Made by a program: the position numbers and the translations under genes. From NCBI GenBank assembly GCA_012845835.1, contig JABAKD010000010.1, forward strand, positions 15,353,355 through 15,417,354: a DNA stretch of 64,000 bases. Reading direction: 5' to 3'. Of this stretch, positions 32,049 to 44,017 are shown in pieces. The notes beneath the pieces were generated by a model. The model saw nothing but the letters and a program-made list of their open reading frames with translations, was not told where the DNA came from and ran no database searches. The stretch comes from Undaria pinnatifida. Taxonomy: Eukaryota; Sar; Phaeophyceae; Laminariales; Alariaceae. The first letter of the stretch is position 1. The number at the start of each line of letters is the position of its first letter.

Positions 32049-33666
32049 CTTGCCTGCCTGCCGCACCCTTTTATTCTTTTCCCCGTTGTTCATTCGATTT
32101 CTTTCTCGCTTTATTGCTGTTCATAAATGTGTTGCTCTCGTGTTGTTGCACGTATTGAAGAGCGTTCGCCGTTGTGGATGTTGCACGCTGCGTTTGCTCG
32201 TGTTGTTGTACGCGTTGATGACTGCCTTTTTGCCGCTGTGTGTGTTGCCCGCTGCGCTCGTTGCGTTTTCCCGTGCTTGCCCTTCTCCCTGTCCAAACTA
32301 AGCCTATTCCGACATCGAATTGCCTCGTGAGTGCTTGATCATGTCCTATGATTCCGTTTTTTGGTGATGGTGTTACGCAGCGATGATGGTATTCGGCGAT
32401 TTTTGGCTCAGTGATGAGGCTATGCTATCCTGTGCTTACGCTATAATGTGACGAATATCTCGATCTCATCGTGAATGTGGTCACGTTCTTCTTGCGCTTG
32501 CCCTTGCCCTCGCCCTCTGTGCGGCAGGTTCCCGTGATCAAGGGGACGGAGTTCGAGCTGCACATGCACAACCTGGACGTGATGGTGCACTGCTCCAAGC
32601 TTGTCTCTCTTACCAACACCGCCGGCGAGGTGCACTATGTTGTCTTACGTCCGCTCCTGCCATCATTCTCTAAGGGGGGGGGGAGGAGGGGGGGGGAGTC
32701 GAATGCTGACCATAGAGTCAGCACGAATAAGGGGAGGGGAGGGGAGGGGGGGGGGGGGTACTCATTTCATGCACAGCCGTAGTCGTATGGCCATAGACCC
32801 TCGCGTTTCTATACTGCCGGGACGGAGCACGTCGGGTTTTCACGAAACAGGCGTATATCGCGTGCACCAAGCGCTAAGGGGGGGAGGAGGGGTGGGGGGG
32901 TGAAAGGGGGTAGGGTTGTTGAGCGTTTTCGGTGTTGTCGATTATGGAGCTCAGCGCGTGCCGACGCTGGGACCGTTGGCAGGGTGACTGCTTCCTCGTT
33001 TTCAAGCGATAATTTGGCTTTCTGCCTTAGCAGATTCCAGGAGAACAACGGCAACTATTCGGAAACGATATGTCGCCGCAAACGGCGTGGAACACGCTAG
33101 GATTTCTTATCGCCCGCCGCCGCCGCGCACCGCTACACTTCAGCTGCTCCGGCCATGCGCATTACGACCTAGGTCCCCGACTCGCCTTGCTTCCCTCCCC
33201 TACGTTGACTCCAGTTGGGTGCTCCGTTTAGGATCAAATCGCAGCCCCGCCGACCTGGCCACGAAGACTAGTTGCCTATTTCGCGTATCACGCTCTTCCC
33301 CCTTCTATCCCCTCCATTGACCCCCCCCCCCCCCCGTCTCCCACTGTCTGTCTGTCTATCTCTGTTACCCCCTCTCCCTCATCCTCATCCTCTCCCTATC
33401 CCTCCCCCCCCCCCCCCCCCCCCCCCTTCCCCCATCCCTCTCTCCCTCCTCCCGCTTCCCCCTCCCCTCTCTTATTTGGACGACAGGTTCTCAAGGCACG
33501 ACCGCGATGCATCCCGTCGGGGTCCACCGCTCATATTCGCATCACCTGCCAGCGACCCATTTGCCTCGAAAAGTATGGCGATTGCCGTCCTCTGGGGCGG
33601 TTCGTTCTCCGGCAAAGAGGGGCCACTGTGGCCGTCGGGCTCGTCTTAGATACCGAAGCCAGATAG
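26347..33666 (+). CDS. HBS1: HBS1-type ribosome-rescue GTPase, 8 exons
   Basis: Translational GTPase of the eRF3/eEF1A family that acts with Pelota/Dom34 on stalled ribosomes in the cytoplasm. Exons: 26347-27609, 28307-28402, 29523-29732, 30258-30434, 30823-31008, 31434-31706, 32528-32629, 33487-33666; 828 aa, TAG at 33664. The N-terminus [20 protein letters not shown] and a UBA-like helix set near residues 105-145 are the HBS1 N-terminal domain, distinguishing it from eRF3 and eEF1A. GTPase motifs: GHVDAGKST 409-417, switch I T467, DAPGH 486-490, NKLD 548-551, SGL 589-591; beta-barrel domains follow and the end [18 protein letters not shown] is typical. All seven introns are phase 0. The linker has a Gln run and Gly/Ser tracts. 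Every catalytic motif is intact. Confidence 0.93.
27672..27915 (+). repeat. Interspersed repeat H', diverged copy 3
   Basis: Shares gaccgtagaccctcgcaccc and tgccgggacgaagca with internal insertions. In HBS1 intron 1. A related inverted copy lies at 22243-22352 and a fragment at 13937-14003. Confidence 0.6.
28307..28402 (+). CDS. HBS1: HBS1 exon 2 (between P-loop and switch I)
   Basis: Acceptor ctccag|CTG, donor TGG|gtgagt, 32 codons ending [18 protein letters not shown], which matches the family 'KYE-x-E-[SA]-x-x-x-GKASFxxAW' exactly at the junction to exon 3. Confidence 0.92.
29523..29732 (+). CDS. HBS1: HBS1 exon 3 (switch I and DAPGH)
   Basis: Acceptor gcgacag|GTA, donor CAG|gtgcgg, 70 codons. 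[17 protein letters not shown] is the switch I region and [18 protein letters not shown] is the G3 motif; the exon ends in GEFESGFQ. Confidence 0.93.
30258..30434 (+). CDS. HBS1: HBS1 exon 4 (NKLD)
   Basis: Acceptor gtctcag|GCG, donor AAG|gtgcgg, 59 codons. [20 protein letters not shown] then VVNKLD gives the G4 motif. Confidence 0.93.
30823..31008 (+). CDS. HBS1: HBS1 exon 5 (G5 and start of domain 2)
   Basis: Acceptor gtcgacag|GTC, donor AAG|gtgcgg, 62 codons. [12 protein letters not shown] is the G5 region, followed by [15 protein letters not shown] and [10 protein letters not shown]. Confidence 0.92.
31434..31706 (+). CDS. HBS1: HBS1 exon 6 (domain 2)
   Basis: Acceptor tttctgcag|GGG, donor GAG|gtgggt, 91 codons. 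[20 protein letters not shown] and [15 protein letters not shown] are the second-domain beta-barrel. Confidence 0.92.
31981..32063 (+). repeat. (CCTG)n tetranucleotide run in HBS1 intron 6
   Basis: About 20 copies of CCTG/CTGC with one interruption (ctgcttgcctg) near the end. Confidence 0.9.
32528..32629 (+). CDS. HBS1: HBS1 exon 7 (domain 3)
   Basis: Acceptor tgcggcag|GTT, donor GAG|gtgcac, 34 codons with [20 protein letters not shown]. The donor is the only one of the 21 core donors without G at +5. Confidence 0.88.
32749..32885 (+). repeat. Interspersed repeat H', copy 1
   Basis: G run, then tactcatttcatgca, agccgtagtc, catagaccctcgc, ccgggacggagcacg and gcgtgcaccaagcgc. In HBS1 intron 7. 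Confidence 0.75.
33487..33666 (+). CDS. HBS1: HBS1 exon 8 (C-terminus, stop)
   Basis: Acceptor ggacgacag|GTT, 59 codons and TAG. It has no ATG of its own. [20 protein letters not shown], then [20 protein letters not shown], is the family C-terminal barrel and follows exon 7 without a gap. The competing frame over the same DNA is spurious. Confidence 0.9.
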   Translation, partial: VLKARPRCIPSGSTAHIRITCQRPICLEKYGDCRPLGRFVLRQRGATVAVGLVLDTEAR

Positions 33667-33773
33667 GTGCTACAGTAAAATGCCGTGAGGCGGGGCGGGG
33701 CGAGGTGGGGCAGGGAAGGGAAAGGGAGGAACATAAAGGGAATGGCAGGTGGGGCAGGGTGGGGAAGGGAAAG

Positions 33774-34001
33774 GAAGGGAAGGGAAGGGAAGGGAAGGGA
33801 AGGGAAGGGAAGGGAAGGGAAGGGAAGGGAAGGGAAGGGAAGGGAAGGGAAGGGAAGGGAAGGGAAGGGAAGGGAAGGGAAGGGAAGGGAAGGGAAGGGA
33901 AGGGAAGGGAAGGGAAGGGAAGGGAAGGGAAGGGAAGGGAAGGGAAGGGAAGGGAAGGGAAGGGAAGGGAAGGGAAGGGAAGGGAAGGGAAGGGAAGGGA
34001 A
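33774..34001 (+). repeat. (AGGGA)n pentanucleotide block after HBS1
   Basis: About 45 uninterrupted copies starting about 108 bp after the HBS1 stop codon, then degenerating into aggagaggggagggg. It is open in every frame and produces spurious long frames. Confidence 0.92.
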
Positions 34002-36689
34002 GGAGAGGGGAGGGGAAGGGAAGGGAAGCGCGAGGCGGGACAGGGTGGGGAATGCTACGCATTGGTGCGGTACATACTCCAGGTGGTGCAGTAAGACACC
34101 GCGGGGTGGGGAAGGGAAGCCGAGGTTTGGACGGGGGCTGGGAAATGCTCCGCATTGGTGCGGTGCATGCGTCAACCTTCTCTGGCTGGTGTTAGATGTA
34201 TGGGGAAGGGGGGGGCGTGAGGGTGAGTCAGCATATCTGCATTAACCGTGGCATGCTCTTTCGCTTAGGACTACGAGCCCCTTGGGGATAATAGCGTGGA
34301 CGAGGATGGGAGAAGGGAGGGAGGTTATAGGCCGGGGGGAGGGGGCAAGCAGCGACACAGAGAAAGCGAGAGGAATGGTCCCTTCAAAGGTTAATACTTC
34401 ATCAGATAATTGAGACTACACGATCTCTTCTCGCTCTCCACCTAGTTTCGTTTTTGTGAAATCGTCGAGGGTTAAAGTGTATTCGGGTCCTTCAACCGTC
34501 GTTGCGTGCTAACGCCGCTTTGAGGTCCAAACGGCGTGCCTGTGCGCCTTCTAGAAGTGACACGATATCGGCTGTTGCTGCCTGCGCGCCTAGGTTGATC
34601 TGTTGAACAATTGAATGGTTCGTGGGTTGGTTTTCTGGCTAGATGGCTCCCTAACTGGTTGTTTTTTCTGTCGATTGGTTGGTTGGTTGGTGTGTCGGTT
34701 GGTCGGATGGTTTGTCGATATGTTCGGATGGCTGGCTCGGCCATACTAAGTGGGGTGAACCTAGATCGCGCAGATTCATGTCACCAGTCCATGACTCTCG
34801 TATCGTACAGTACATAGGCACGCTATCAACCTGAGATTTTGCACGTTCCGTCGCGGTCACTGCCTTTCGTTTAAATTCGACGAAAGCCGCGCTTTGACAG
34901 AGGCATGCACAGAGGGGAAGGGACGGGGGGGGGGGGGGGAGAGAGAGACTGGGCGGAGGGCGGGGGGCGGGGGGCGGGGGACGGGGGGGGGGCAGACGAG
35001 TAGGAGGGGGGCTGGGGGCGGGAGGGTACCAGGCACGGTGGAGGAGGACTCGCGTACTCGTGAATAATTGCTGCTGTTGATGGGATATCAAGCGTGCCTT
35101 TATTTGTCTTTTTTATGTCTCGTGTAAACCGAGCACTATCGGGGGTGACCCGATGCAACGTGCAACAGCTGGTTTGTGAAGTGGTGGACGGTAGTGATGC
35201 TCTGGTATTTGTGACGGCAGGCCGGCTTCGCGGTCAGACTGCGGGAGGTATAGCCGAAAGGGTACAGCGAGGGGTTAGTTTATTTTTTCCTGAGATATTA
35301 TTGTTCTACTCCAATGTTATTGGGCCCTACCCTGTGATCGCGGGCTGGATTGTGGCGATGAGTTAGCGCGAGGAACAACAACGAGGGGTTAATATTCTGG
35401 TGCATGAGGTCAATCAAATGATGAAGCAACCCATGGATTCGGCGTCGGTCAGGCTCCGTAACTAGGATCGCCGTTGTCGGGCAAACACGTTGGGCGGATG
35501 CACAGTACTGGCTTCGTTTACAAGCTTGGTGCCGAATGCTGGTTGAGAGGGCGAATGGACGTTGTACGTGTATTTTTCGATTACCGCATATCACGCAAGA
35601 TTGCACACGTATTTCCTGAGCTGAGTTTGTTTCAACGGGTTGAGTGTAAGCGCCGAGCTTTATCGATGCGTCTGCCCTTGGGAAAGTCTTCACGAGACCT
35701 CGAGAAAATGTTTCAAGGCCACCCTTTTTGGTGTGCCAAGGCCACCCTTTTTGGTGTGTGCGTCCCCCCCGTTTTGAGGGAAAATCTTCTCGAAAATACA
35801 CCCTACCGGGTGTGTTGTCTTTCGTGCTGCATTTTATTAAATTAGTTGTACGTACGGTACGATAGTCCAGGGGGAACGTGAACAACACGTGGCGTGATTT
35901 GCAGAATTGCACACCTGAATTGTTCTTCCAGGCACGACAGACAGCGGCACAACATAGCGTAGTCGCGCTTATAGATTGGGCAAAAATAACTCGACTGGTA
36001 TATATAGTGTACACGAGTTTCCGTGGCTGTGGGCGTAATCGACCACGGAGAGACCGAGAGAAATAATGTTTTACTCCCACCCGCATTTTTTTCCTTCTGC
36101 TGCCCACTTGTTTTTTCCAAGGGAAGGTGTTACCAGAGTATGATTGCGGGCGGGCCCCACTGAGCTGCTGCTGACGTTTTGTTATTCTAAGTTTGAGGGG
36201 AGGATCCCGTTAAAATTTGTATACTGGCTGTTTGACTGAGTAGTTATTGCAACCCAACTGGCTTTTTCCTTGTGGACAACTACTTCAGAAGGGGGTTTGC
36301 CCCCCCCTCGCTGCAACTTGGTGAACTCAAGGAGATGCTATATTGCGTTCTTAGGGCTTTCCACAAGCGCAGGAAGGCGTTCCCATTTCGGATGTTTATC
36401 CTCTAAATCTCCAATACGTCGATAAAGACCCTCCGCGTGACACCAGTTGGTCCGGACATTCAACGCGCAGCAAGGTATCAGATCCTGACGCTTGGCGCTG
36501 CAATACCCCTCCTTGCCCCACGCATAGCCATTTATGCCGTCGGTGCAAAACGAGCATCCCGGTCACGGCGCGGTAACAGTGTACGCCTTCCATCCAGCCT
36601 GATCCTCTGCCCTCCACCAGCGCTGCGTCGATCTAAGATGACAGATTCAACCACCCTCATCCGTGTTGGGGGTAAATCACATCGAAAAA

Positions 36690-36992
36690 GATCAGTAAGT
36701 AGCAATAGATGAGATGAGATGACACTACTACCACAATAATACAGCAAATATAGTAGTTGACACGTCAAGCGGGGCGGAGACTGGAGAATTTCAGTTTGGT
36801 AACCCCTGGGTCCTACTCCCCCTTGGTATAGGATTAGAGTAGTAGCAACAGATGAAATGAGATGAGATGACACTACTATCACAATACAGCAAATATAGTA
36901 GTTGACACGTCAAGCTGGGCGGAGACTGGAGAATTTTAGTATGGTAACCCCTGGGTCCTCTTTACATACTCCCCGTTGGTATAGGATTAATA
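36690..36992 (+). repeat. Tandem duplication, about 150 bp x2
   Basis: Copies near 36690-36840 and 36841-36992 share gatgagatgacactacta, agtagttgacacgtcaagc and ggtaacccctgggtcct. Confidence 0.85.
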
Positions 36993-39164
36993 TTGTATTC
37001 AGTTGGTTGAACCCACGTCGACGGCTTGGCTATTACTTTTTTTGTTCGTTCATCAAGAATGGAGTAGGTACCCTCTCCCCCCCCCTGGTGCTCTCCCCAA
37101 TTATCTCCGCCCCGTTGCTACGTATACCCCCTCCTTTAATTCTACACGCCTTCCATCTTTGCCGCCTCGGCATTCAACCGTCAAAGACGCACAATTAAAA
37201 CTTCGAATGCAACAATATCGTCAATAACACAAAAAAGCGGCTCATTTACCGACCTCAACCACACGTGACACCAAGCACAAAAGAAAAAAGAGATGTATGA
37301 GACGTTAGAATACAAAATTTAAATATGCACTTCTTCCAGTACTACAATGCTATAAGGCACTACCGTTAATACTTGAACTGCTGCTGCTGTTTAGTCGCGC
37401 TCTTATTTTTAGTTATATTATCAGTAACTGGCAGCAAGGTAGCTTGTAGCCCTACACCTTTGTAGTCTGCCTACCTCCTGCTGATAGAAAGGACAGGAGT
37501 GGAGATTATTGGGTTATCGGACGTTTGGCCATCCTCACGTAATATATACGACGGTTTTTGGTGATGTTAGGTTGCCGACACTACTGTACCAAACAGTTCC
37601 TCTTCCCCCCTCCCTGTCAAGGCTTACGACCACGTTTAGATTATAACACCGTTAAAAAGAAGACTATCCGCTGGTCTTGGGGTTGTTATGTGTGTTGGGG
37701 TGACATTTTTCTGGTTTATTTCCTCTTCCTTTCGTCTGTCTTTTTCTCTCTCCCCTTTAAATCAAAGAACAAGTTTGACTGCGCCCATCCCGGCTCGTCT
37801 GTTTCGCCAGCAGCTGACGCGGGGAAAGGGGGAGACGCCACCTAACAACAACAACTTCCGCCATGCATGGCATAACACACACCATACGCCCTTCATCCAT
37901 CCACCAGCATCGCCAAAATCACCAATAAATAATGTCCCTGAACACGCCCCCGTTTCTATGCCGTCGAGCCCACAAGAAGATACTAAGAACAGAAGGCGGT
38001 ATGGCATCCATCCGTCCAGTCAATCCATCGCAGCCGCATACAGCAAAAATATCATGGCTATGAGTAGCTACGGCTGGTACGTATCACGACCCGGTACGTA
38101 TCATGCTATTAATAGCCATGGTTTTGTAAAAATCAGTTTGATTCATTCGTTCATTCAATTCAAGGAAGCCAAAAAAATAAAAGTGTCATCACTCCCAATC
38201 GGCCATCCTTTTGAGTCAAAAGATTCGCGCGCCCGCCCAAAGCAATATAGCAAAAAAAAGGTCGGCAAATAAATAAGCGAGCGAATGAGGCAGGCAAGCC
38301 AGCGGCTGGTCACGACGGTGACGCCTAACCCAGCCAGCACTTCTCACCCAGTGGCCGCCAAAACACGACAAACCCCACCCAACTGCACACTAGCAAACTA
38401 CGGCAAAAACAACAAATGGCGACCACAACCAACCGTAGCAAGGAGCAGAGCAGCGAAAAGCGTGACAACATGTAGTACCCTCTATTTTTTCTTGGCTTCT
38501 TCCCCCTTTTCCACCAGCAGCTACCCCGCCGTCCCCCCCCTCCCTCACCCGCTCCGCCCCTCCCCCAAAACCCTTAAACAATTCGGCTCATACAAAAAAA
38601 GAAGAAAAAGAATGCCGCAGCGCACCAAACAAACACAAAAAATGAACGGGCTAGCTCCGCTGGGAGCCACTCGTACGTATATACGTACCGAGCGACAAAG
38701 AAAAAAACTGCGGTTTATCGTTCTCCCTACAAGAACAGACAGCGGAATTGAGCAAACACCCACCACCGAGTCCCACACGCTATCACTTATTTCTCCTCCT
38801 CCCTTCGGCTCAGGAAGGCTGCCCCTCCCTCCTTTCCCCGCTTCCCCCACCCCGTCAAAAACCACCACGCACGGCGGGCACCGACGCAGAAATCCCCCCC
38901 CATCCCCCCCCCCCCTCCTCTCCCTTTCATCCTGTTGATAGGTTCAATGAGTGAAGTGATTGGATTAACCGACGCGCTAAACAACATTCAATGTTGTTTG
39001 ATTGGATTAACCGAAGCGCTCAACAACACTCAATGTTGTGTTGTATGCTCGTTACTGCTATTAAAAGGTTGCGTTGCTGTAGCTTCTGCCATCCATCTGC
39101 ATGCCCTATACTCCTGCAACACCCCCTTGCTCGCTACGAATATTATGACCCCCCATGAGTATCG

Positions 39165-39195
<31 letters not shown>

Positions 39196-42100
39196 CCCCC
39201 GCCCCCACCCGCGACATGTGTTTCCGCCGACGAATAGCACGCACGTAGCAAAATCCTCTCTTTTTATGTTCTTGTTGGTGTTGCAAGCAAGCGCCGACAA
39301 TACCAACAGGGTGGGGATGCGGCCAGACAGGCCACACAATAAATTGCAACTCCTACACCGACGGGATGGGCTCTCCACCGAGGTCGCACGCGCAACAAGG
39401 CGAGGCGGTGGTGCGAGGGGGGGGGGGGTATATCGCTCGGAGCAAAACTAGTGCATACTACTGAGTTTTTCCTCAAGACGAACATGACAGGTACCCTCTT
39501 CCCTCTGTTGGCGAATAGTATTAGTGTCCCATCGCTATATACCGTAGTATAATAATGGCAAGAAAATGACCGTGCCGAAACGGGCATAATCAGAAGAGCC
39601 CCCCGCCCCCTTCTATAAAAAACACCGCGCATACAACCTCTTCCTAGCAAATCGCGGCAGCAGCAGCAGCACTAACAACAACACAGCCACAGCCCACAGA
39701 AACGAACGAACGACCATAATCAATTCCATCGATTTGCGTTTTCTTTCACCAGTTCCGGCCAGACGTATCATGGCTACTAATAGATAGGTTTCGGGGGGGG
39801 TGCAGGGTGCAGCCGACAAAACGAGACCACTGCTGTACGGAGGAATCCAAACCCGCCCGCTTGTTGGCCCTCATTGTGTCGTCGAAAACAACGAACAGCA
39901 TACCTACCTACCATCACACCTAACCGTGGGTGGGACTTCGGAGTTCAATAACGAACACCATAGCTGCCGCAAGAACAGCCACCTACAGCTACGGCTAACA
40001 CAGCAAAACCAACCATAATATTGAGGGCCGTAGATAATATTACTCTTTCTGTCAACGCTCACCCCAGCGGCGATCACTCGACGCTACCGATCGAGCAGCC
40101 GCAAGCCAGTAGCAAAACGCCTCGCCGCTGATACTTGTCGCTGCTAGTCGGTAACTGCTGGTTGGTACTGCTACTGCTGCTGCTTGCTACTGCTGCTGCT
40201 TGCTACTGCTGCTGCTTGCTACTGCTGCTGTCTACACGAGAGGTCAGCTAGACGCTCCAAAAACGCGTGCACAGTAGCAGTAGTAGCTGCTGGGTCTCTC
40301 GTTGCCATGCCTTCGTTGATAACCAGTCGCGCTTCGCCCGACGAAAGCCTCGTATCCCTCAACTTGGCTAAAAACCTTCAACCTTGCAGGATGACGGTCT
40401 GCCTTATTCGAACTTGGCCATTTCTTTTCTAGCCCCGACAAACCAAACCCTGCGGACACTACTGCGGACACTACTGACTTGTTGTGCGGTGCACCAGCAG
40501 ATACCGAGCAGCGGTGCGAGGACTACCTCTACTCCCCTAGCCCCATTTTTTCTTCGCTCCTCCCCGTCCGATTTCCAGCGACATAGGCAACGCAACAACA
40601 AACGTCGACAGCTCCTGCTGCTGCTACTACTACTATTGCGGCAAGCGACGCAAACAAGCAACACCAACAACAGCAGTATCATCGACAGCAGCGGCAACAA
40701 CGGCAGCAGCAACAGCAGTAGCAGCAGCAGCAGCGACAGCGGCAGCAGCAGCAGCAGCAGCGGCGGCGGCGGCAAGGGCAACGACAGCATAGTAAAAGTG
40801 AAAGAACACAAAAAAACACACAAGAAAAAAAACATCCATCGCCTGCCCCGCCCCCTAAAGTAACACCCCTGAGCTCTCTCTCGCCTGCAACGATGTTTCC
40901 ATCATGGCACCAACATTCATATACCCGTCGCCTCCCCCCCCCCCCCTCCCCGGAGCCGAAGGGGACATCGGCACACGGACAGATGAGATGGACACCGTGA
41001 TTAACAACCAGGACATCAGACACGAAGAAGAAAACTAAAAAAAAAGGGGGGAAAGGAAAACCGAAACCTTTTCGAAACTACGACGTGCAGCGCGCACTAC
41101 CACGTGTGCTGCACCGCACTACACTTCACTTTTGCTTGCGCTTTCTGTGTCGGCAACGACAGAAAACCACCGAGCAAGGAAAATGACGCCAAACCCATGA
41201 GCGAGAAAATAACACAACAAACGCAAAACAAAAATTTTGCGTACCCCACCCACGACGGCTCTGTTGCGTCGCTATATCACTACCACTGCCAAAGTGGACT
41301 GTCCCGCTACCTCAAGCCGCAAAAGCTGTACGAGTACGAGTAAAGCGCTTGCTTGTCGAGCTTGTGAAAAACTCGCACAACAAAAAAATTAAACAACCAA
41401 AAGCTCCCGGATTAATTCCCCTCTCTCTGCGCGCGTTACACGTAGCTCGCACGGGAACAGCGCCGCAGCATTAAGCAACAGCAAGCAACTGCCCCTTACA
41501 AAAAAAAAGCGCCACCTAGTCTATCGTGCCGGGGTTGGGGGGGTGGGGGTGGGGGGGGGGGGGAGAGGGATACGGCGGCCTTGTTGCTTCGTCACGATCA
41601 CATTATAATGCATTTCGCCCCAAGCATTATCGAAAAAAAACTAGACTGAACCAACAAGCACTCGCAGACCCCAACTCTGGCTGATTTCACGCGAAAACTG
41701 CAACCCCCCCCCCCGCCCCCCAAACACCCACCGACCCCTAGCCGGTCTACCTACGTCTTGACCACAAAGCATTCACCCCCATCCCCACTCTCTGTTTCCC
41801 TTCCCGCGCATGCCTCCGCGGTCAAATAACATTTTTCTCAATAGTTCCCTTTGTTCGCGTATACTTTTCTTATACCGTTTTGGGGCGTGTATCACAGCTC
41901 GCGCGGAGGCGCCTTATCGTAGCCCTTACGATTTCCAGGCACCTTCGAAACTTGCTTCGTTTCAAAACGTGTCCTGTCAATCCTCTGCCCCCCCCCCCCC
42001 CCCCCCTCCCGACCTCTCTGCGGCCCCCCCTTCCTTCTCCAACTTCCACAACCTCTTTTTCCGTCACCCCCCAAAAAGGAAACCCTGGCCTCTACATCTA

Positions 42101-42508
42101 TAGAAACCTCTCGACGTGCCGGTTCGCATTGCCGCCCAAGGTCCGCCCGCGAATCCGAGCCGCAAAAAGGTTGAAAAGGTTCTTGATAGCCGATCGCAAA
42201 CCGGGGAAGAACCCCCCCCCGGGCGTGCTCGCACCCACACGCCATAACGATCTGGGGGAAAGCGAAATAATCGCGGAAACGTTCGTTCCCGGATGGCAAA
42301 TCGCTCCTACAACTAAAGTAGAACTTCGCGCAATTAAAGAGGTACGGCACAGCAAAGTACAATACAACGCACCGCGCTATCGCTGTCGAAGGCTGACCAC
42401 GCGCAGTCTGAGCGAGACCCTCCCATCGAGTCGGAGGGGCCCATAAAACGAGGCACGAGCGGCGGCGCCAGCAGCAGCAACAGAAGCAGCGCTGATAAGC
42501 AGCAACGG

Positions 42509-43090
42509 TCAATGACCGCTGACCCATCGATCTCTAACAGTAGACCCATCGATCGATGACAGTTGACACATTGACCGATGAAAGTTTACCCATCAACGGA
42601 TGATTACCGTTGACTCATTGATCGACGACCGTTGACTCATCCAATCATAATGGTTAACCCATCGATCGATGGCAGTTGACCCATTGATCGATGACCGTCG
42701 ATCGACAATCCCTGACCCATCCAACGTATGGCCGCTGACCCAGCGACCAACGGCAGGCGACATATCAAATGCAAACAGTTGACCCATCGATCATTAACCT
42801 TTGACCCATCTTGCTATAACCCCTGGCCTATCGATCGATGACAAACGACCCATCAATCGATGACCGTTGACCCATCGATCGGTGACAGTTGACCCATCGA
42901 TCAATGGTCGTTGACCCATCTGTCCACAACGAGCGTTGGCCCATCAACTGATCACCATTGATCCATCGACCGACGACAGGCGACCCATAGATCTACGGTC
43001 ATTGATCCATCGACCGATCACCTTTGACCCATCGATCGATGATCGCTGACCCACCAATCGATGACCGTTGACTCATCGATCGGCTCACCA
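42509..43090 (+). repeat. 22-bp minisatellite with palindromic core, about 25 units
   Basis: Diverged units of the type gacccatcgatcgatgaccgtt. The core CATCGATCGATG is a perfect 12-bp palindrome. Units are mostly 22 bp with a few 23-36 bp. Confidence 0.9.
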
Positions 43091-44017
43091 CCAGGACAAG
43101 CGGACGACCAAGAGCCTGTGTCCCCTCCCTCCTTCCCTTCTTTCCCTCAGTCTAACACGTGCGCACGCACTGTCCTACAACTAGAGCCCGACCAACGTTG
43201 CGAGACAACCCGTCAGGCCACCAGAACGAACCCCCCGACGGCTCTGGGGCCAAGAAGGGTAGTACAGACCTGCAATCCTTCCCGCCCGTCCCGCCCCCTC
43301 GCCCCCTCCCCTCCCAAGCGTAACGCCCATGTGGTTTTCTACTCCCGTCATCCCCTTTCGGTGGCGTCAGCGCCGCCATACACCACCACCACAATAACAA
43401 CAACGACAACAACATCAGCAGCTTCCTCACGCACGAGGCAGGTATTGTCCCAGCCTATCGCTCCCTCTCCTGTCACGGGGGTAATCACAACCATCGGAAA
43501 AAATACTACCCTACCCCCCACCCCCCTCCCCCCACATCCTACCCTCCCTCCTATAACCAGGGCTACTCAGACATGGAACTCCTCCCCTTACGTGCCAACA
43601 TTTCTACTCCCATGCCCCCCCACAGCCTCCTGGGAGCTTAAGGTGGCCTTGCGCCTGAGAACTTCACGGCCGCAGGCGACGCATACACACGCCACGACAT
43701 TCCGAGAGAGACTCGTCAAGGCACCAGAAAAAAATCGTGGGAGGAAAAAAACAACCACGAAAAGGCTATAGTCAACAAAAAAGGCCAAAAGCAATCCCGG
43801 CAGAGCAGACAGCCAAAAGTGGGGGGGCCCAAAGGATTGAGTTTAGACACGGGGGAGGGCCAATAAGAGAGGGAGGGAGGGGAAGGCGGCAAGAAGAGCT
43901 TCTTCATTGTAGCGGAAGGCGCTGTCGAGACAAGCACATTCTCTCACACATCAACTTTTTGGGGGGGGCTCCCTCACCCACCCCGTATTCTTTTTTTGCA
44001 AAAAAAAAAAAAAATCA

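Larger units (their letters stand above)
33667..44017. other. Gene-poor stretch between HBS1 and the LARP4-side candidates
   Basis: No recognised gene. It holds the pentamer block, a duplication at 36.7-37.0 kb, poly-C/poly-G runs (39.17, 41.55, 42.0 kb), triplet runs (40.15-40.78 kb), a 41-bp duplication with a 9-bp palindrome (38.95-39.04 kb) and the 22-bp array at 42.5-43.1 kb. A 269-codon frame at 35298-36107 (-) is unassigned. Confidence 0.6.

Noticed and set aside
33507-34245. Long plus and minus frames with repeating Gly-Arg-Glu-Gly-Lys or Pro-Phe-Pro-Ser-Leu
   Set aside because: They arise from the AGGGA pentamer, which has no stop in any frame; the real HBS1 frame ends at 33666.
40384-40863. 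Ser/Leu-rich frames at 40.4-40.9 kb
   Set aside because: Triplet repeat (AGC/GGC) composition, no splice signals or recognised domain.
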